Below are positions 9,707 to 19,199 of a DNA stretch of 64,000 nt, one piece after another. The translations under genes were made by a program, and so were the position numbers. A model generated the notes under the pieces. It saw nothing but the letters and a program-made list of their open reading frames with translations. It made no database searches and had not been told where the DNA came from. The stretch's first letter is position 1; each line of letters begins with the position of its first letter. This stretch comes from Kaistella chaponensis (lineage in GTDB: Bacteria > Bacteroidota > Bacteroidia > Flavobacteriales > Weeksellaceae), in contig NZ_FTOI01000001.1 of the NCBI RefSeq assembly GCF_900156725.1, positions 186,001 through 250,000 of the forward strand, in the 5' to 3' direction.

Positions 9707-12700
9707 ATGACAAAAAATTTATTCCCGCAGAATCAAATGGTGGCACCCGAATTTGATTTGAAATCAATTTACCAAACAGTCTTGAAATCCCTTTTCACTG
9801 TATTTTTACTGCTTTGCTCGATGGGAGTTTCGGGGCAAACAAATATTTTTACGTACAGTAACTCTAATGCAACTATTCCCACAGGATTTGTTTTGACAAA
9901 CAATGTTTCAACTAATGCAATTGATTTAGGAACATACTTATTAGTTGACGCTGGTGCTCCAAGTGATTATATCGTAACGCCAAGTTATGATTTATCTGCT
10001 TATCCATCTGTTACTATAAACGTAAATGTAGCAACATTTGGAAGTGGAACTGCTTATCCTTTGAAAATTGAATTTTCTACTAATGGCGGAACTTCATGGA
10101 ATGCAACAACATATACGACTGCAACTCCTTCTTCATCTACATATATAACTGGGGGTCCAATTACAATTACTCAAACATTTACAGCTACAACTAAGTTTAG
10201 ATTTTCAAATAATGGCAATAGTGGAAGAGGCGTTAGAATTCAAACCTTAAAATTAGATGCAAATGCACCTGCTGCTATTACTTCAAACGCTGTTATTGGA
10301 AATTGGTCGTCACCTTCAAGTTGGGTAGGTGGAGTAGTACCAACATCTTCTGATAATGCAATAATAGTTTCTGGGGCGGTGATCGAAATGGATAATACCA
10401 CTTTCAATACTAGAAATGCAGGAACTACTACTATCGTTAATTCTTGTGGAACTTTAGCAACTAAAGTTCAATATATCAATAAAGGAACAACTACAGTTAA
10501 TGGAACTTTCCAATTAAATGCAGGTGGATATTCTAATACGGATAATAATTTTGTATATGGTGCGGCAGGAACTTTAATTTTTAATAATACAAGTTCTTTC
10601 GGAGTTAATAATACCGATCAGTTTTGGCCTACAGCAAGTGGTCCTTTTAATGTGACTATTTTACAGGGTGGAATGACTTTGAATTCGGGTGCAAATAGAA
10701 CAGTTGCAGGTACTTTTCAAACGGCAGCAGGAGTGACCTTATCTTCTGCAACTTTAACTTTAAATGGAACTGCCCAGATTAATGCAGGTGGATTTTTTAA
10801 TGATACTCCAACTTACGGTTCTGCATCAACTTTGGTGTACAACACTACTTTTGGATTAGATAAAGAATGGACGAGCAACGGGGCAGCTGGAGTTGGAATT
10901 CCTGCAAATGTAACAGTACAAGCTGGAACACTAAATCTTCCAAATGTTAGTAGAGGTATCCCCGGTAATATTTCCATCAATACAGGAGCAACATTAAATT
11001 TGAATAATGTTTCCGGCGATCTGTATATCGGTGGGAACTGGACCGATGGTGGTAATTTTAATCCGAACGGTAGAGCGGTATTTTTTAATGGAGCAGCTAA
11101 CCAAACGATAACAAAAACAGGTGGTGAAACCTTCAATTATTTAATTAATAATAAATCGGGAGGGAGTTTAATTCTTGCCAATAACGTTATCATTAATGGA
11201 ACATCCGGAGATGTTTTACAACTCTTAAATGCAGGTCTATTAGATTTATATGGTCAAACTCTGACGCTAAACGGTACTAACGGAAATATTTCCGTAAATG
11301 CAGCTGGAAGAACAATTACTTCGGGCGTTGGTGGTGTTTTAGCTATTGCCGGAAATAAATTTGTTACCGGTTCCGGAACTTTAGTTACTGCTGCCAATGT
11401 TACTGTATTAGCAACTGCTGGAATTGATTTTGGTTCAAGTAAAACTACGGTTAACGGTACATTCCAAATAAATTCTGGTGGATTTGCGAATAACAATGCA
11501 CCTATTTATGGATCTTCTTCAACTTTAGTTTATAACGGTGTTACCGGATATGGAGCAGGAAATGAATGGACAGGAAATGCAACGAGTGCAGGACAAGGAA
11601 CGCCACAGAATGTAACTTTAACAAATAGTTCTGTGAATATGCCTAGTACAGCTCGAGCATTAGCAGGAAACTTAACGATAGGAACAGGAAGTGCATTAAA
11701 TCTCAACGGTACCTTTGGTTCTGATTTGAATATCGGTGGTAACTGGACTAATAATAAAACTTTTAATGCCAATAACAGAGCCGTATTTTTTAATGGTGCT
11801 TCTGCCCAAACCCTAACAGGTGCAACTACTTTTGATTATTTAATAATGAATAATAGTGGCGGGCTTACTTTAAATAATTCAATTAGTATTAATAATGGCC
11901 TCACACTTACTACTGGTTCTATAACTCTTGGTGCAAATAACATCACTTCGCCTTCCACGGTCGCAATAACTGGTAGTTCTGCATTAAGCCATATTATAGC
12001 GATTTCTACAGGTAGAATGATTCGAACAGGCGTGACAAACACTAATCAACTTTTCCCTTTAGGTTATTCTGCTACTAAATACAGCCCGATTACGCTAAAT
12101 AATACAACAGGAACTTCAGATTTATCCGTTAATTTAAGTAATACTTTTACGGGAGCAGTAAGCGATCCAACCAAAGTGGTTAATCTTCAGTGGAATGTAA
12201 CTTCCAGTGCGGGAACAACTGCAACAGTTTCCCCAACTTGGGAAGTTGGCGATCAAGGTTCTATGGTTAACCCAGCGACAGGTGAACTTGGAAATTATCA
12301 AGGTACTGCTTATGTACTGTACCCAACTATTTTAAGCCAATATACCACAACAGCAACTGCTGTATCGCTCGTTTCTGGCGCAAACCCAATAGTTGTTGGA
12401 AATACGGGTGCAGTATATACTAATGCAGCGGCATATTTCAAAAGCAATGTTACTACAGGAACTTGGGCAACGCCTGCTTCTTGGCAATATTCTACAGATA
12501 AGGTAACTTGGAGTACTTCTACAGTAGTACCAACTTCTTCAGCTTTGGCGATTACAATACAAAATGGTCATACAATAACAGTGGGAGCATCTGCAACTGC
12601 TAAAAATCTTACCATTGATGCTACTGGTGTTCTAACTGTAAATTCTTCATTCAATATTTCCGGAACAAATACTGTTAAAGGGACTTGGAATCAAACAACA

Positions 12701-15700
12701 ACATCTGTCTTAACAAATAGTGGTACACTAACCTTCAATTCTAATAGTATTTATAATAATAATGTAAACAATGGTACCATTCCAATTGCAACATGGAATT
12801 CAGCATCCAATTGCAATATTATAGGATATACGAATTCTAGTCCCGTAAATGCGGTTTTAGGTTTAAACCAGACATTTGGTAATCTTACATTTAATAATGC
12901 AGGTTCTAGCAGTTTCATCAACTTATTTTCCACAACATCGACAATTAATGTTGCCGGAATACTTACTGTTGGACCATCAATAAATAACCAGGTTTCATTT
13001 AGCAATTCTGCAGGTACAATTACAGCCAATATCAATAAGTTAAATATCACAGGAGGTTTCGTAAATGGTGTTGGTGCTTCTGCGACTGTAAATCTTATTG
13101 TTGCAAATGATATGTCATTATCTGGTAGCGGAATTTTTAGGAATTCCACTGGTTCTGGAAGTGCAATAGTTACTGTAAATAATGATCTAATAATAACAGA
13201 TAATGGCTTGTTGCAGATTGTTGCTGGAAGTAATGCAAATGTTCCAAGCCAAACCTTAAACGTTGGAAGAGATTTTATTATCAATGGTGTAGATGCTCAA
13301 TTGGATTTAAAACCTAATTCCAGTTCTTCTGGTACAAGTATAGTAAATGTTGGAAGAAATTTCAGTTCAAATAATACTGATCCAAATGCTGTTGATGTTG
13401 ATTTTGGATCTGGAACAGTACTTAATAATGCTGTTAATATCAATGGTAATTTAACGCATACGGGTTCTGGTTTCTATCAAACATTTGCAACCACGCAAGC
13501 AAAAGGATTTGTTTTAAAAGGAGGAACTTCTACAACTCCTTCTACAATTTCGTATTCGGATAGCAACTCAGACTTTACCAGTTATGTGGTGGACAATGGT
13601 GCATATGTAAAATTATTAACAGATTTAACACTTGGGGATTCAAGTAATACACTCACTCCAGTAAGTGTATTTTCGGTAAATAATTTAGGAACAATAGATT
13701 TTAATGATAGGTCTATTATTGGACATAACCGACCACGATTTATAACAGCCGCAGGAGCGACGTTGATCACTTCTAATTCTGCTGGATTTGGGGGAACTAC
13801 TGCAACAGGAAGTTTAATGTCTTTTGGTTCAACAAATACAACCTCCGCTAATGGTGCAGCGCAATTTGTTGCAGGCATCAACTATACATTCAATTCCAGT
13901 ACAACCACGCCTTTCCCAACAGGAACATTTGGTAGTCCTGCAAGTTTAACTTTTAATAACGCCAATGTTACTTCTAACAGAACGACTGCCTTAACTGTTT
14001 CCGGAGCTGTAAATGTAAACGGAACTTCTGTTGTTGCTTTAAACTCTTCCGGAACTAATAATCTTGTACTTGGTGGAGTTATGACTATTGATCTAAATGC
14101 TACTTTTGATAATAACGGTGAAAACCAGATTACAAATGGAGGTGGTTCTATTGTAATCAACGGAACTTTCATCACCAAAGATGCGCAGGGTTTTACTGGT
14201 ACTAACATGGCGATTCCAGGCATTACACCAACTCTTGGTGCTAATTCGACTATAGTTTTTGGTAAAACTGGAGATCAGGATGTTACTAATTTTACGCCAG
14301 GATATAAAAATATCACCTTTGCAGGAAGTGGCATCAAAACTGTAACGGGTACAGGTTATTCAATTTCAGAAACAATCACCATTAATAATGGAGTTACTTT
14401 AGATGCGAAATCGGTAGGATTCGGGAGAGTTGGAACAAAATTAACAATGCTTGGAAATTCTTTATTCAAAACCGGGGGAAGTGGCAGTAAACCTGATGCA
14501 AGTGGACCTTATACCTTAGATCCAACTTCAACCATTGAATTTCAGGGTACATCGGCAACAGAAATTGCAGTGTCAAAATTGTACGAAAAAATCATAGTTT
14601 CCGGAAATAATGTGAAACCGAGTGGTCTCAACTTAACTGTTAATCAAAATACAACAGTAACACCAACAGGAAAATTAACACCTCCATCAACGAATGATAG
14701 TGCTTCGTCAACGGTTTTTAATGCGAAGAAAGGGATTGTTGTGCAAACGCTTGCTCCTAATAGTGGTTCAGTAATTTTCCAAAACAACGCACAATTGATG
14801 CAGGATTCAGATGCGGTAAACAGCGGATCGATCAGCATGGAGCGGGAAGCAACAATTCCGGTATCTACTTTTAACCAGTATGCTTATTGGAGTTCACCAG
14901 TCATCGGGCAAGATTTTAAAAATATTTTTCCGGGCAATCCTACGTCCGCTCTTTACCACAATGAAAGTAACAATAAATTTTATACTTCAACAGGAGCCTA
15001 TATCCCAGGAAGAGGTTTAGCCGTACGAAATCCATTCATTGCAAGTGGAGCTGCAGATATTAAGACAGCCTCACTATCGGGAACTCCTTATAATGCTGAT
15101 CTGTCTTATAACCTTAATTTCACGGATGCGCAACATGGCTATAATCTAGTTGGAAATCCCTATCCCTCCAATTTAAATTTAAATCAACTTTATTTGAATT
15201 CTTCAAATATTGCCTCCACATTTCTTTTTTGGGACAACACGTCCAATACTGAGCAAACTCAGTTAGGAAATTCTTACACTGGTGATAGTTATGCGAAATT
15301 TAACGCACTTGCTGGTGATACAGGAACTGGTATTCCTGCGCCGGGTAAAGGTGCACCTGCTTCCAACAACTCTAAAACCCCAAACAATATATTGAAAGTT
15401 GGTCAAGGATTTATGGTAAGAGCAAAGTCTTCAGGTGCAGCAGTTGCCTTTAGAAATACAGACAGAATTACCACTCAGACTTCTGCTCAATTTTTTGGAA
15501 AAGGCGGTAAAGAATTGGTGAACAATCGTTACGTAGTAGAATTTGTAACGCCACGCTCTTTAGTGTTCAGCAATGCAGTTGTTTATTTTGAAAATGGAAA
15601 TAATATCTATGCAGTTGATGACTCAAAATTAGAAAGCGCAGTCTCTGAAGGTTTATTCACCCAAGCAGAAGATGAAAAAGTGGTGATCAACGGAAGAAGT

Positions 15701-16177
15701 TCTTTTGTTAATACTGACCTCGTTAAACTAGGAACCCGTCAATTTACTTCGGGCTTATATTCAATTCGCCTTGGAACTAAGGAGGGGATATTTGCTAATG
15801 GCCAAAACATCTACCTTAAAGACAAACAAACAGGAATCGTGACCAACCTGTCGGAAGGAAATTACACCTTTACTGCCAATGCAGGAGAAAGTACAGGTAG
15901 ATTCGAGATCATCTATCAACCGGAAACCGTTCTGGCAACCGACACGAAGGTGAAAGAAAACCTGATCGTCTATAAAGATGGAAATGATTTCGTAGTAAAA
16001 GCACAAAACAAAAAAATAAGCTCCCTAGAAGTTTTCGACTCGGCGGGAAGACTTATCTGGGCTTTGAAGCCGGAAAGCATTAAAGCAATTATTCCGGCAG
16101 AAAAAATAAACAATGGTCTTTATGTGTTGAAGATCAATCAGAACGGCGAAATTACTTCTAAAAAAATTATCAGATAA
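9707..16177 (+). CDS. Giant T9SS-sorted beta-helix-like adhesin
   Basis: The product has 2,156 residues. The N-terminus is long for a signal peptide: about 27 polar residues precede a hydrophobic stretch ending MGVSGQ near residue 45. A Met at residue 11 is an alternative start, but the promoter fits the first ATG. The central 1,600 residues are rich in Asn, Gly, Thr and Ser with many 'N-G-T, I-N-G, L-T-L' strings, as in parallel beta-helix or filamentous haemagglutinin-like repeats. Three internal copies of NGT-Q-N-GG...YG..(S/G)TL(V/I)(Y/F)N start near nt 10498, 10760 and 11455, the last two extending over some 130 residues. The C-terminal module and type A sorting domain match its two neighbours. 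It is probably a long surface fibre; its ligand cannot be told. Confidence 0.85.
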   Translation: MTKNLFPQNQMVAPEFDLKSIYQTVLKSLFTVFLLLCSMGVSGQTNIFTYSNSNATIPTGFVLTNNVSTNAIDLGTYLLVDAGAPSDYIVTPSYDLSAYPSVTINVNVATFGSGTAYPLKIEFSTNGGTSWNATTYTTATPSSSTYITGGPITITQTFTATTKFRFSNNGNSGRGVRIQTLKLDANAPAAITSNAVIGNWSSPSSWVGGVVPTSSDNAIIVSGAVIEMDNTTFNTRNAGTTTIVNSCGTLATKVQYINKGTTTVNGTFQLNAGGYSNTDNNFVYGAAGTLIFNNTSSFGVNNTDQFWPTASGPFNVTILQGGMTLNSGANRTVAGTFQTAAGVTLSSATLTLNGTAQINAGGFFNDTPTYGSASTLVYNTTFGLDKEWTSNGAAGVGIPANVTVQAGTLNLPNVSRGIPGNISINTGATLNLNNVSGDLYIGGNWTDGGNFNPNGRAVFFNGAANQTITKTGGETFNYLINNKSGGSLILANNVIINGTSGDVLQLLNAGLLDLYGQTLTLNGTNGNISVNAAGRTITSGVGGVLAIAGNKFVTGSGTLVTAANVTVLATAGIDFGSSKTTVNGTFQINSGGFANNNAPIYGSSSTLVYNGVTGYGAGNEWTGNATSAGQGTPQNVTLTNSSVNMPSTARALAGNLTIGTGSALNLNGTFGSDLNIGGNWTNNKTFNANNRAVFFNGASAQTLTGATTFDYLIMNNSGGLTLNNSISINNGLTLTTGSITLGANNITSPSTVAITGSSALSHIIAISTGRMIRTGVTNTNQLFPLGYSATKYSPITLNNTTGTSDLSVNLSNTFTGAVSDPTKVVNLQWNVTSSAGTTATVSPTWEVGDQGSMVNPATGELGNYQGTAYVLYPTILSQYTTTATAVSLVSGANPIVVGNTGAVYTNAAAYFKSNVTTGTWATPASWQYSTDKVTWSTSTVVPTSSALAITIQNGHTITVGASATAKNLTIDATGVLTVNSSFNISGTNTVKGTWNQTTTSVLTNSGTLTFNSNSIYNNNVNNGTIPIATWNSASNCNIIGYTNSSPVNAVLGLNQTFGNLTFNNAGSSSFINLFSTTSTINVAGILTVGPSINNQVSFSNSAGTITANINKLNITGGFVNGVGASATVNLIVANDMSLSGSGIFRNSTGSGSAIVTVNNDLIITDNGLLQIVAGSNANVPSQTLNVGRDFIINGVDAQLDLKPNSSSSGTSIVNVGRNFSSNNTDPNAVDVDFGSGTVLNNAVNINGNLTHTGSGFYQTFATTQAKGFVLKGGTSTTPSTISYSDSNSDFTSYVVDNGAYVKLLTDLTLGDSSNTLTPVSVFSVNNLGTIDFNDRSIIGHNRPRFITAAGATLITSNSAGFGGTTATGSLMSFGSTNTTSANGAAQFVAGINYTFNSSTTTPFPTGTFGSPASLTFNNANVTSNRTTALTVSGAVNVNGTSVVALNSSGTNNLVLGGVMTIDLNATFDNNGENQITNGGGSIVINGTFITKDAQGFTGTNMAIPGITPTLGANSTIVFGKTGDQDVTNFTPGYKNITFAGSGIKTVTGTGYSISETITINNGVTLDAKSVGFGRVGTKLTMLGNSLFKTGGSGSKPDASGPYTLDPTSTIEFQGTSATEIAVSKLYEKIIVSGNNVKPSGLNLTVNQNTTVTPTGKLTPPSTNDSASSTVFNAKKGIVVQTLAPNSGSVIFQNNAQLMQDSDAVNSGSISMEREATIPVSTFNQYAYWSSPVIGQDFKNIFPGNPTSALYHNESNNKFYTSTGAYIPGRGLAVRNPFIASGAADIKTASLSGTPYNADLSYNLNFTDAQHGYNLVGNPYPSNLNLNQLYLNSSNIASTFLFWDNTSNTEQTQLGNSYTGDSYAKFNALAGDTGTGIPAPGKGAPASNNSKTPNNILKVGQGFMVRAKSSGAAVAFRNTDRITTQTSAQFFGKGGKELVNNRYVVEFVTPRSLVFSNAVVYFENGNNIYAVDDSKLESAVSEGLFTQAEDEKVVINGRSSFVNTDLVKLGTRQFTSGLYSIRLGTKEGIFANGQNIYLKDKQTGIVTNLSEGNYTFTANAGESTGRFEIIYQPETVLATDTKVKENLIVYKDGNDFVVKAQNKKISSLEVFDSAGRLIWALKPESIKAIIPAEKINNGLYVLKINQNGEITSKKIIR
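10498..11880 (+). repeat. Internal repeats in the giant adhesin
   Basis: Two long homologous units (about 10760-11180 and 11455-11880) share the order NGT-QIN-GGF, STLVYN, EWT, GNWT, NRAVFFNGA or similar, F-YLI-N-SGG. A shorter related unit starts near 10498. They are spaced unevenly and diverged, so they are old duplications and not a recent tandem array. Confidence 0.7.
14830..16177 (+). repeat. Shared C-terminal module, copy 3 of 3
   Basis: Same landmark order as copies 1 and 2 (YHNESNNKFYTSTGAYIPGR, GYNLVGNPYPSNLNL, VGQGFMVRA, ANGQNIYLKDKQTGI), ending in a T9SS type A sorting domain with KKIIR as the last residues. Confidence 0.85.
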
Positions 16178-16194
16178 AACCATCACACGCTATG

Positions 16195-16219
16195 AAAGCC
16201 AAATTTACGTTTGGCTTTT
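16195..16219 (+). terminator. Rho-independent terminator after giant adhesin
   Basis: The perfect 9-bp stem AAAGCCAAA (16195-16203) and TTTGGCTTT (16210-16218) has a 6-nt loop and a short T tail, 18 nt after the stop codon. Confidence 0.8.
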
Positions 16220-16369
16220 GTGGGTGGTATAAAAATTTTGTTAATTTGCAACAGGTGGAGTTTTATTTTTGTAAATAACTAGAATGTTTAATAACCAGCG
16301 CCAGTTTGGGTTTGGTTAAAAAAAATGTAAAAAAAGTTAAAAAAATGAAAACATTCCATCCCTAATTAA

Positions 16370-16377
16370 TATATTTG
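16370..16377 (+). promoter_or_regulatory. -7 box upstream of the small membrane protein
   Basis: TATATTTG matches TAnnTTTG and sits 13 nt before the ATG at 16391. No TTTG was found at the expected upstream distance, so the -33 element is weak or absent. This is the best candidate promoter for the first part of the polysaccharide locus. Confidence 0.5.
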
Positions 16378-16390
16378 TGAAAATAAGGCA

Positions 16391-16693
16391 ATGAAAAAAA
16401 TACGATATATCTTATTCTTGTTGATCAGCTTCTTCAGCTTTGCACAAAGCGGACCCAATCCTTTTGCGGATAAAGAGTCCGAAAGTGCGTTCAACAAACC
16501 AACCGCTACAAAAGATAATGAAACGCAGGTCAAAGACAATGCTGCCTCTCTTGATTCTGGTGGTGGAAATCCTAGTGATCCTGTTCCGATTGACAACTAT
16601 ATTCCTCTGCTCATCATAACCGCAGTTGGAATCATGGTGTATCATACGTCTCAAAGAAAGAATATTTCGGCCAAAAAAGAGCCGAATCACTAA
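16391..16693 (+). CDS. Small secreted protein with C-terminal membrane anchor
   Basis: The product is 100 residues with three parts: a signal peptide (residues 1-19, ending SFAQ), a polar linker of about 45 residues rich in Asp, Asn, Ser and Lys, and a C-terminal tail reading DPVPIDNYIPLLIITAVGIM followed by a basic end (RKN...KK). No catalytic domain is visible. Short proteins with a 'P-ID-Y-PLL' tail before one membrane helix recur in flavobacteria by my recollection; their function is not known to me. The three-part tail (motif, helix, positive end) resembles sorting signals such as LPXTG or PEP-CTERM, but no processing enzyme is seen here. It lies 46 nt ahead of pglC and may be cotranscribed. 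Confidence 0.7.
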   Translation: MKKIRYILFLLISFFSFAQSGPNPFADKESESAFNKPTATKDNETQVKDNAASLDSGGGNPSDPVPIDNYIPLLIITAVGIMVYHTSQRKNISAKKEPNH

Positions 16694-16739
16694 AGAGCTA
16701 CCAATGTTTCGCTTTTTTACAATGAAACTGCTATAAAGA

Positions 16740-17348
16740 ATGTATTCTAAATATTTAAAGCCTTCTCTGGATTACTCTCTGGCAGGTTTGTCACTGTTGG
16801 TGGTCAGTCCATTGTTTCTTGTGATTACGGTTCTACTGATCATCAATAACCGTGGAAGTGCGTTTTTCATTCAGAAAAGACCCGGAAAGGATGGGAAGAT
16901 TTTTCATATCATCAAATTCAAAACGATGAATGATAAAAAATGCGAAAACGGCATTTTGCTCTCTGATTATGAACGCTTAACTTTAGTCGGAAAGGCAGTA
17001 CGCAAAACGTCATTAGATGAAATTCCGCAATTGATCAATGTCTTGCGGGGAGAAATGAGTTTGGTGGGACCGAGACCTTTATTACCGGAATATCTTGATC
17101 TTTATAATGAAGAACAGCGTAAAAGACATATTGTAAAGCCCGGTATAACGGGTTGGGCACAGGTGAATGGTAGAAATGCCCTCTCTTGGGAAGAGAAGTT
17201 TAAATTCGATGTGGAGTATGTGCAGTCCTGCTCTCCGCGCCTTGACGCAAAAATATTACTCATCACTATTCAGAAAGTGGTTCACCGACATGGTGTGAAT
17301 GCAAACAATTACATGACGATGGAAGCTTTTAAAGGAGACGCAGCATGA
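16740..17348 (+). CDS. pglC: Initiating phosphoglycosyl transferase, PglC type
   Basis: This 202-residue enzyme is the short single-domain form of the bacterial sugar transferase family. It should transfer a phospho-sugar, probably diNAcBac-1-P, from UDP to undecaprenyl phosphate at the inner membrane face. Visible features: a re-entrant hydrophobic stretch at residues 10-35, FIQKRPGKDGKIFHIIKFKT at 43-62, the catalytic Asp93-Glu94 pair in SLDEIPQ, and SLVGPRPLLPEY at 107-118. The length fits PglC rather than the longer WcaJ or WbaP with four extra helices. The substrate is inferred from the adjacent pglD, pglE and pglF genes. The stop overlaps the next start by 4 nt, suggesting coupled translation. 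Confidence 0.85.
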   Translation: MYSKYLKPSLDYSLAGLSLLVVSPLFLVITVLLIINNRGSAFFIQKRPGKDGKIFHIIKFKTMNDKKCENGILLSDYERLTLVGKAVRKTSLDEIPQLINVLRGEMSLVGPRPLLPEYLDLYNEEQRKRHIVKPGITGWAQVNGRNALSWEEKFKFDVEYVQSCSPRLDAKILLITIQKVVHRHGVNANNYMTMEAFKGDAA

Positions 17349-17962
17349 TCTTATACGGCGCACGCGGTCAGGCGAAAGTGATTTACGATCTGATTCTCTC
17401 AAACAATCACCTTTTGGAATATTTGGTAGATGATAATCCACCCGATTATTTTCCCCATCATCTTAATGTTTATCGGCCAACTCCAGAATTATTGCAAGAT
17501 AAAAGAATTATTATCGCCATCGGTGATAATCGTTTGAGGGAGAAAATTTATAATGACATCAAGCATTTGTGTGAGTTTGAAACCATGCAGCATTACAGTG
17601 CTTATGTTTCGCGTTTTACCGAAGTTGGTGCAGGTACCGTGATTATGCCAAAAGTCTGCATCAATGCAGAAGTGAAAATTGGGAGCCATTGCATCATCAA
17701 CACCTCTTCTATTATAGAACATGAATGTATTATTGAAGATTTCGTGCATATTTCACCTAAAGCTGCTTTGGCAGGAAATATTTTGGTGAAAAAAGGTGCG
17801 CAAATCGGTTTGGGAGCAAATCTTATTCAGGGGATTACGATTGGCGAAAATGCAATCATCGGTGCAGGATCTGTAGTATTGAAAGATGTGCCAGCAAATG
17901 CTGTGGTTGTAGGAAATCCCGGCAGAATTATTAAAATCAATGAAGTAGAAAATGAACGATAA
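17345..17962 (+). CDS. pglD: UDP-4-amino-sugar N-acetyltransferase, PglD/NeuD family
   Basis: The product has 205 residues. An N-terminal Rossmann-like nucleotide-sugar-binding part (YGARGQAK at residues 4-11) is followed by left-handed beta-helix hexapeptide repeats from about residue 90 (EVGAGTVIMP, VKIGSHCIIN, AQIGLGANLI, AIIGAGSVVL). A His in the SSIIEHE segment matches the general base of PglD. It should acetylate the 4-amino group of UDP-4-amino-4,6-dideoxy-GlcNAc with acetyl-CoA, giving UDP-N,N'-diacetylbacillosamine. It overlaps pglC by 4 nt and pglE by 11 nt, so the three are probably translated as a unit. Other NeuD-like acyltransferases look similar; the neighbours make PglD the best call. 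Confidence 0.82.
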   Translation: MILYGARGQAKVIYDLILSNNHLLEYLVDDNPPDYFPHHLNVYRPTPELLQDKRIIIAIGDNRLREKIYNDIKHLCEFETMQHYSAYVSRFTEVGAGTVIMPKVCINAEVKIGSHCIINTSSIIEHECIIEDFVHISPKAALAGNILVKKGAQIGLGANLIQGITIGENAIIGAGSVVLKDVPANAVVVGNPGRIIKINEVENER

Positions 17963-19088
17963 AATCTGGCTTTCTTCGCCACATATGGGTGGTACAGAAA
18001 TGAAGTATATTCAGCATGCTTTTGACGAAAACTGGATCGCACCTTTGGGTCCCAACGTCAATGGACTCGAAAAAGATTTAGAAACGTATCTCGAAAAAGA
18101 CGTTCATGTTGCGGTTTTGAGTTCGGGTACAGCTGCTTTGCATCTTGCCTTAATCCTTTTAGACATCAAACCTGGCGATTTTGTGATTTGTCAGAGTCTT
18201 ACTTTTTCTGCCTCTGCAAATCCTATTATTTATATCGGTGCCATTCCTATTTTTGTAGATAGCGAAAAAGACACGTGGAATCTTTGTCCCAATGCCGTGG
18301 AAGACGCTATTAAATTTGGAATATCGCAAGGCAAAAAACCGAAAGCCATCATTACCGTAAGTCTGTACGGAATGCCATATAAAGTGGATGAAATTTCCGA
18401 GATTTCTGCACGCTATGAAATTCCTGTAATCGAAGACAGTGCCGAAGCATTGGGAAGTACCTATAAAAATCAGAAATGCGGAACTTTCGGAGATCTTTCT
18501 GTTATCAGTTTTAATGGGAACAAAATTATTACAACTTCCGGTGGCGGTGCTTTGGTGGTAAAGAATCAGGAATACAAAAATAAAGCTGTATTTCTTTCTA
18601 CCCAAGCAAAAGATGATGCGCCCCACTATGAACATACTTCTATTGGTTACAATTACCGCATGAGTAATATTTGTGCCGGAATTGGAAGGGGTCAAATGGA
18701 AGTGTTGGATTTACGTGTACAACAACGTAGAGCAAATCACAATTTTTACAAAGACCTCTTCAAAGATGATTCCCGGTTTGTTTTGCACACAGAACCAAGT
18801 GCCGATTATTTTTCGAACCACTGGCTTAATTTAATCTACATCGAACCCGGAAAGAATTACAATCGCGAGACCATCAGACAAAAATTTCTGGACCATCAAA
18901 TTGAAACCAGACCGATCTGGAAGCCGATGCACTTACAGCCAATCTTTAAAGGTTCTCATTATTTTGGTGGGGATTTGGCAGGGCAGCTTTTTCAAAATGG
19001 CTTATGTTTACCTTCCGGTTCGAACATGACCGAAAATGATCTGAACAGAATCACTTCAGTTTATAAGGATTTCGACTCTTTGCATTAA
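17952..19088 (+). CDS. pglE: PLP-dependent 4-aminotransferase, PglE/DegT family
   Basis: The product has 378 residues, the usual length for DegT/DnrJ/EryC1/StrS enzymes. It should aminate the 4-keto group of UDP-4-keto-6-deoxy-GlcNAc using glutamate and PLP. Visible features: SSGTAALHLAL at about 57-67, the PLP-ring Asp in VIEDSAEALGS near 162, and the Schiff-base lysine at about 191 in SFNGNKIITTSGGG. The C-terminal half holds RMSNICAGIGRGQ, typical of the family. Its place between pglD and pglF supports bacillosamine synthesis. Its 5' end overlaps pglD by 11 nt. Confidence 0.85.
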   Translation: MNDKIWLSSPHMGGTEMKYIQHAFDENWIAPLGPNVNGLEKDLETYLEKDVHVAVLSSGTAALHLALILLDIKPGDFVICQSLTFSASANPIIYIGAIPIFVDSEKDTWNLCPNAVEDAIKFGISQGKKPKAIITVSLYGMPYKVDEISEISARYEIPVIEDSAEALGSTYKNQKCGTFGDLSVISFNGNKIITTSGGGALVVKNQEYKNKAVFLSTQAKDDAPHYEHTSIGYNYRMSNICAGIGRGQMEVLDLRVQQRRANHNFYKDLFKDDSRFVLHTEPSADYFSNHWLNLIYIEPGKNYNRETIRQKFLDHQIETRPIWKPMHLQPIFKGSHYFGGDLAGQLFQNGLCLPSGSNMTENDLNRITSVYKDFDSLH

Positions 19089-19116
19089 AAATATACAACT
19101 CTCTTTGTTTTTTTAG

Positions 19117-19124
19117 TAAATTTG
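19117..19124 (+). promoter_or_regulatory. -7 box upstream of pglF
   Basis: TAAATTTG matches TAnnTTTG and lies 75 nt before the pglF start. No properly spaced TTTG was found. It falls in the 111-nt gap between pglE and pglF and may let pglF be transcribed separately. Confidence 0.45.
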
Positions 19125-19199
19125 CATAATAATGATAGAAAAAAACACAATGCAGAATATGGATCATAAATTTATCGTACCGTTAATCTTTACCTTATA

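Noticed and set aside
10813..14838. Several hydrophobic minus-strand frames in the giant adhesin
   Set aside because: Antisense of Asn/Thr/Gly repeats gives Val/Leu/Pro-rich strings that mimic membrane proteins. The plus-strand frame is continuous over 6.4 kb with promoter and terminator.
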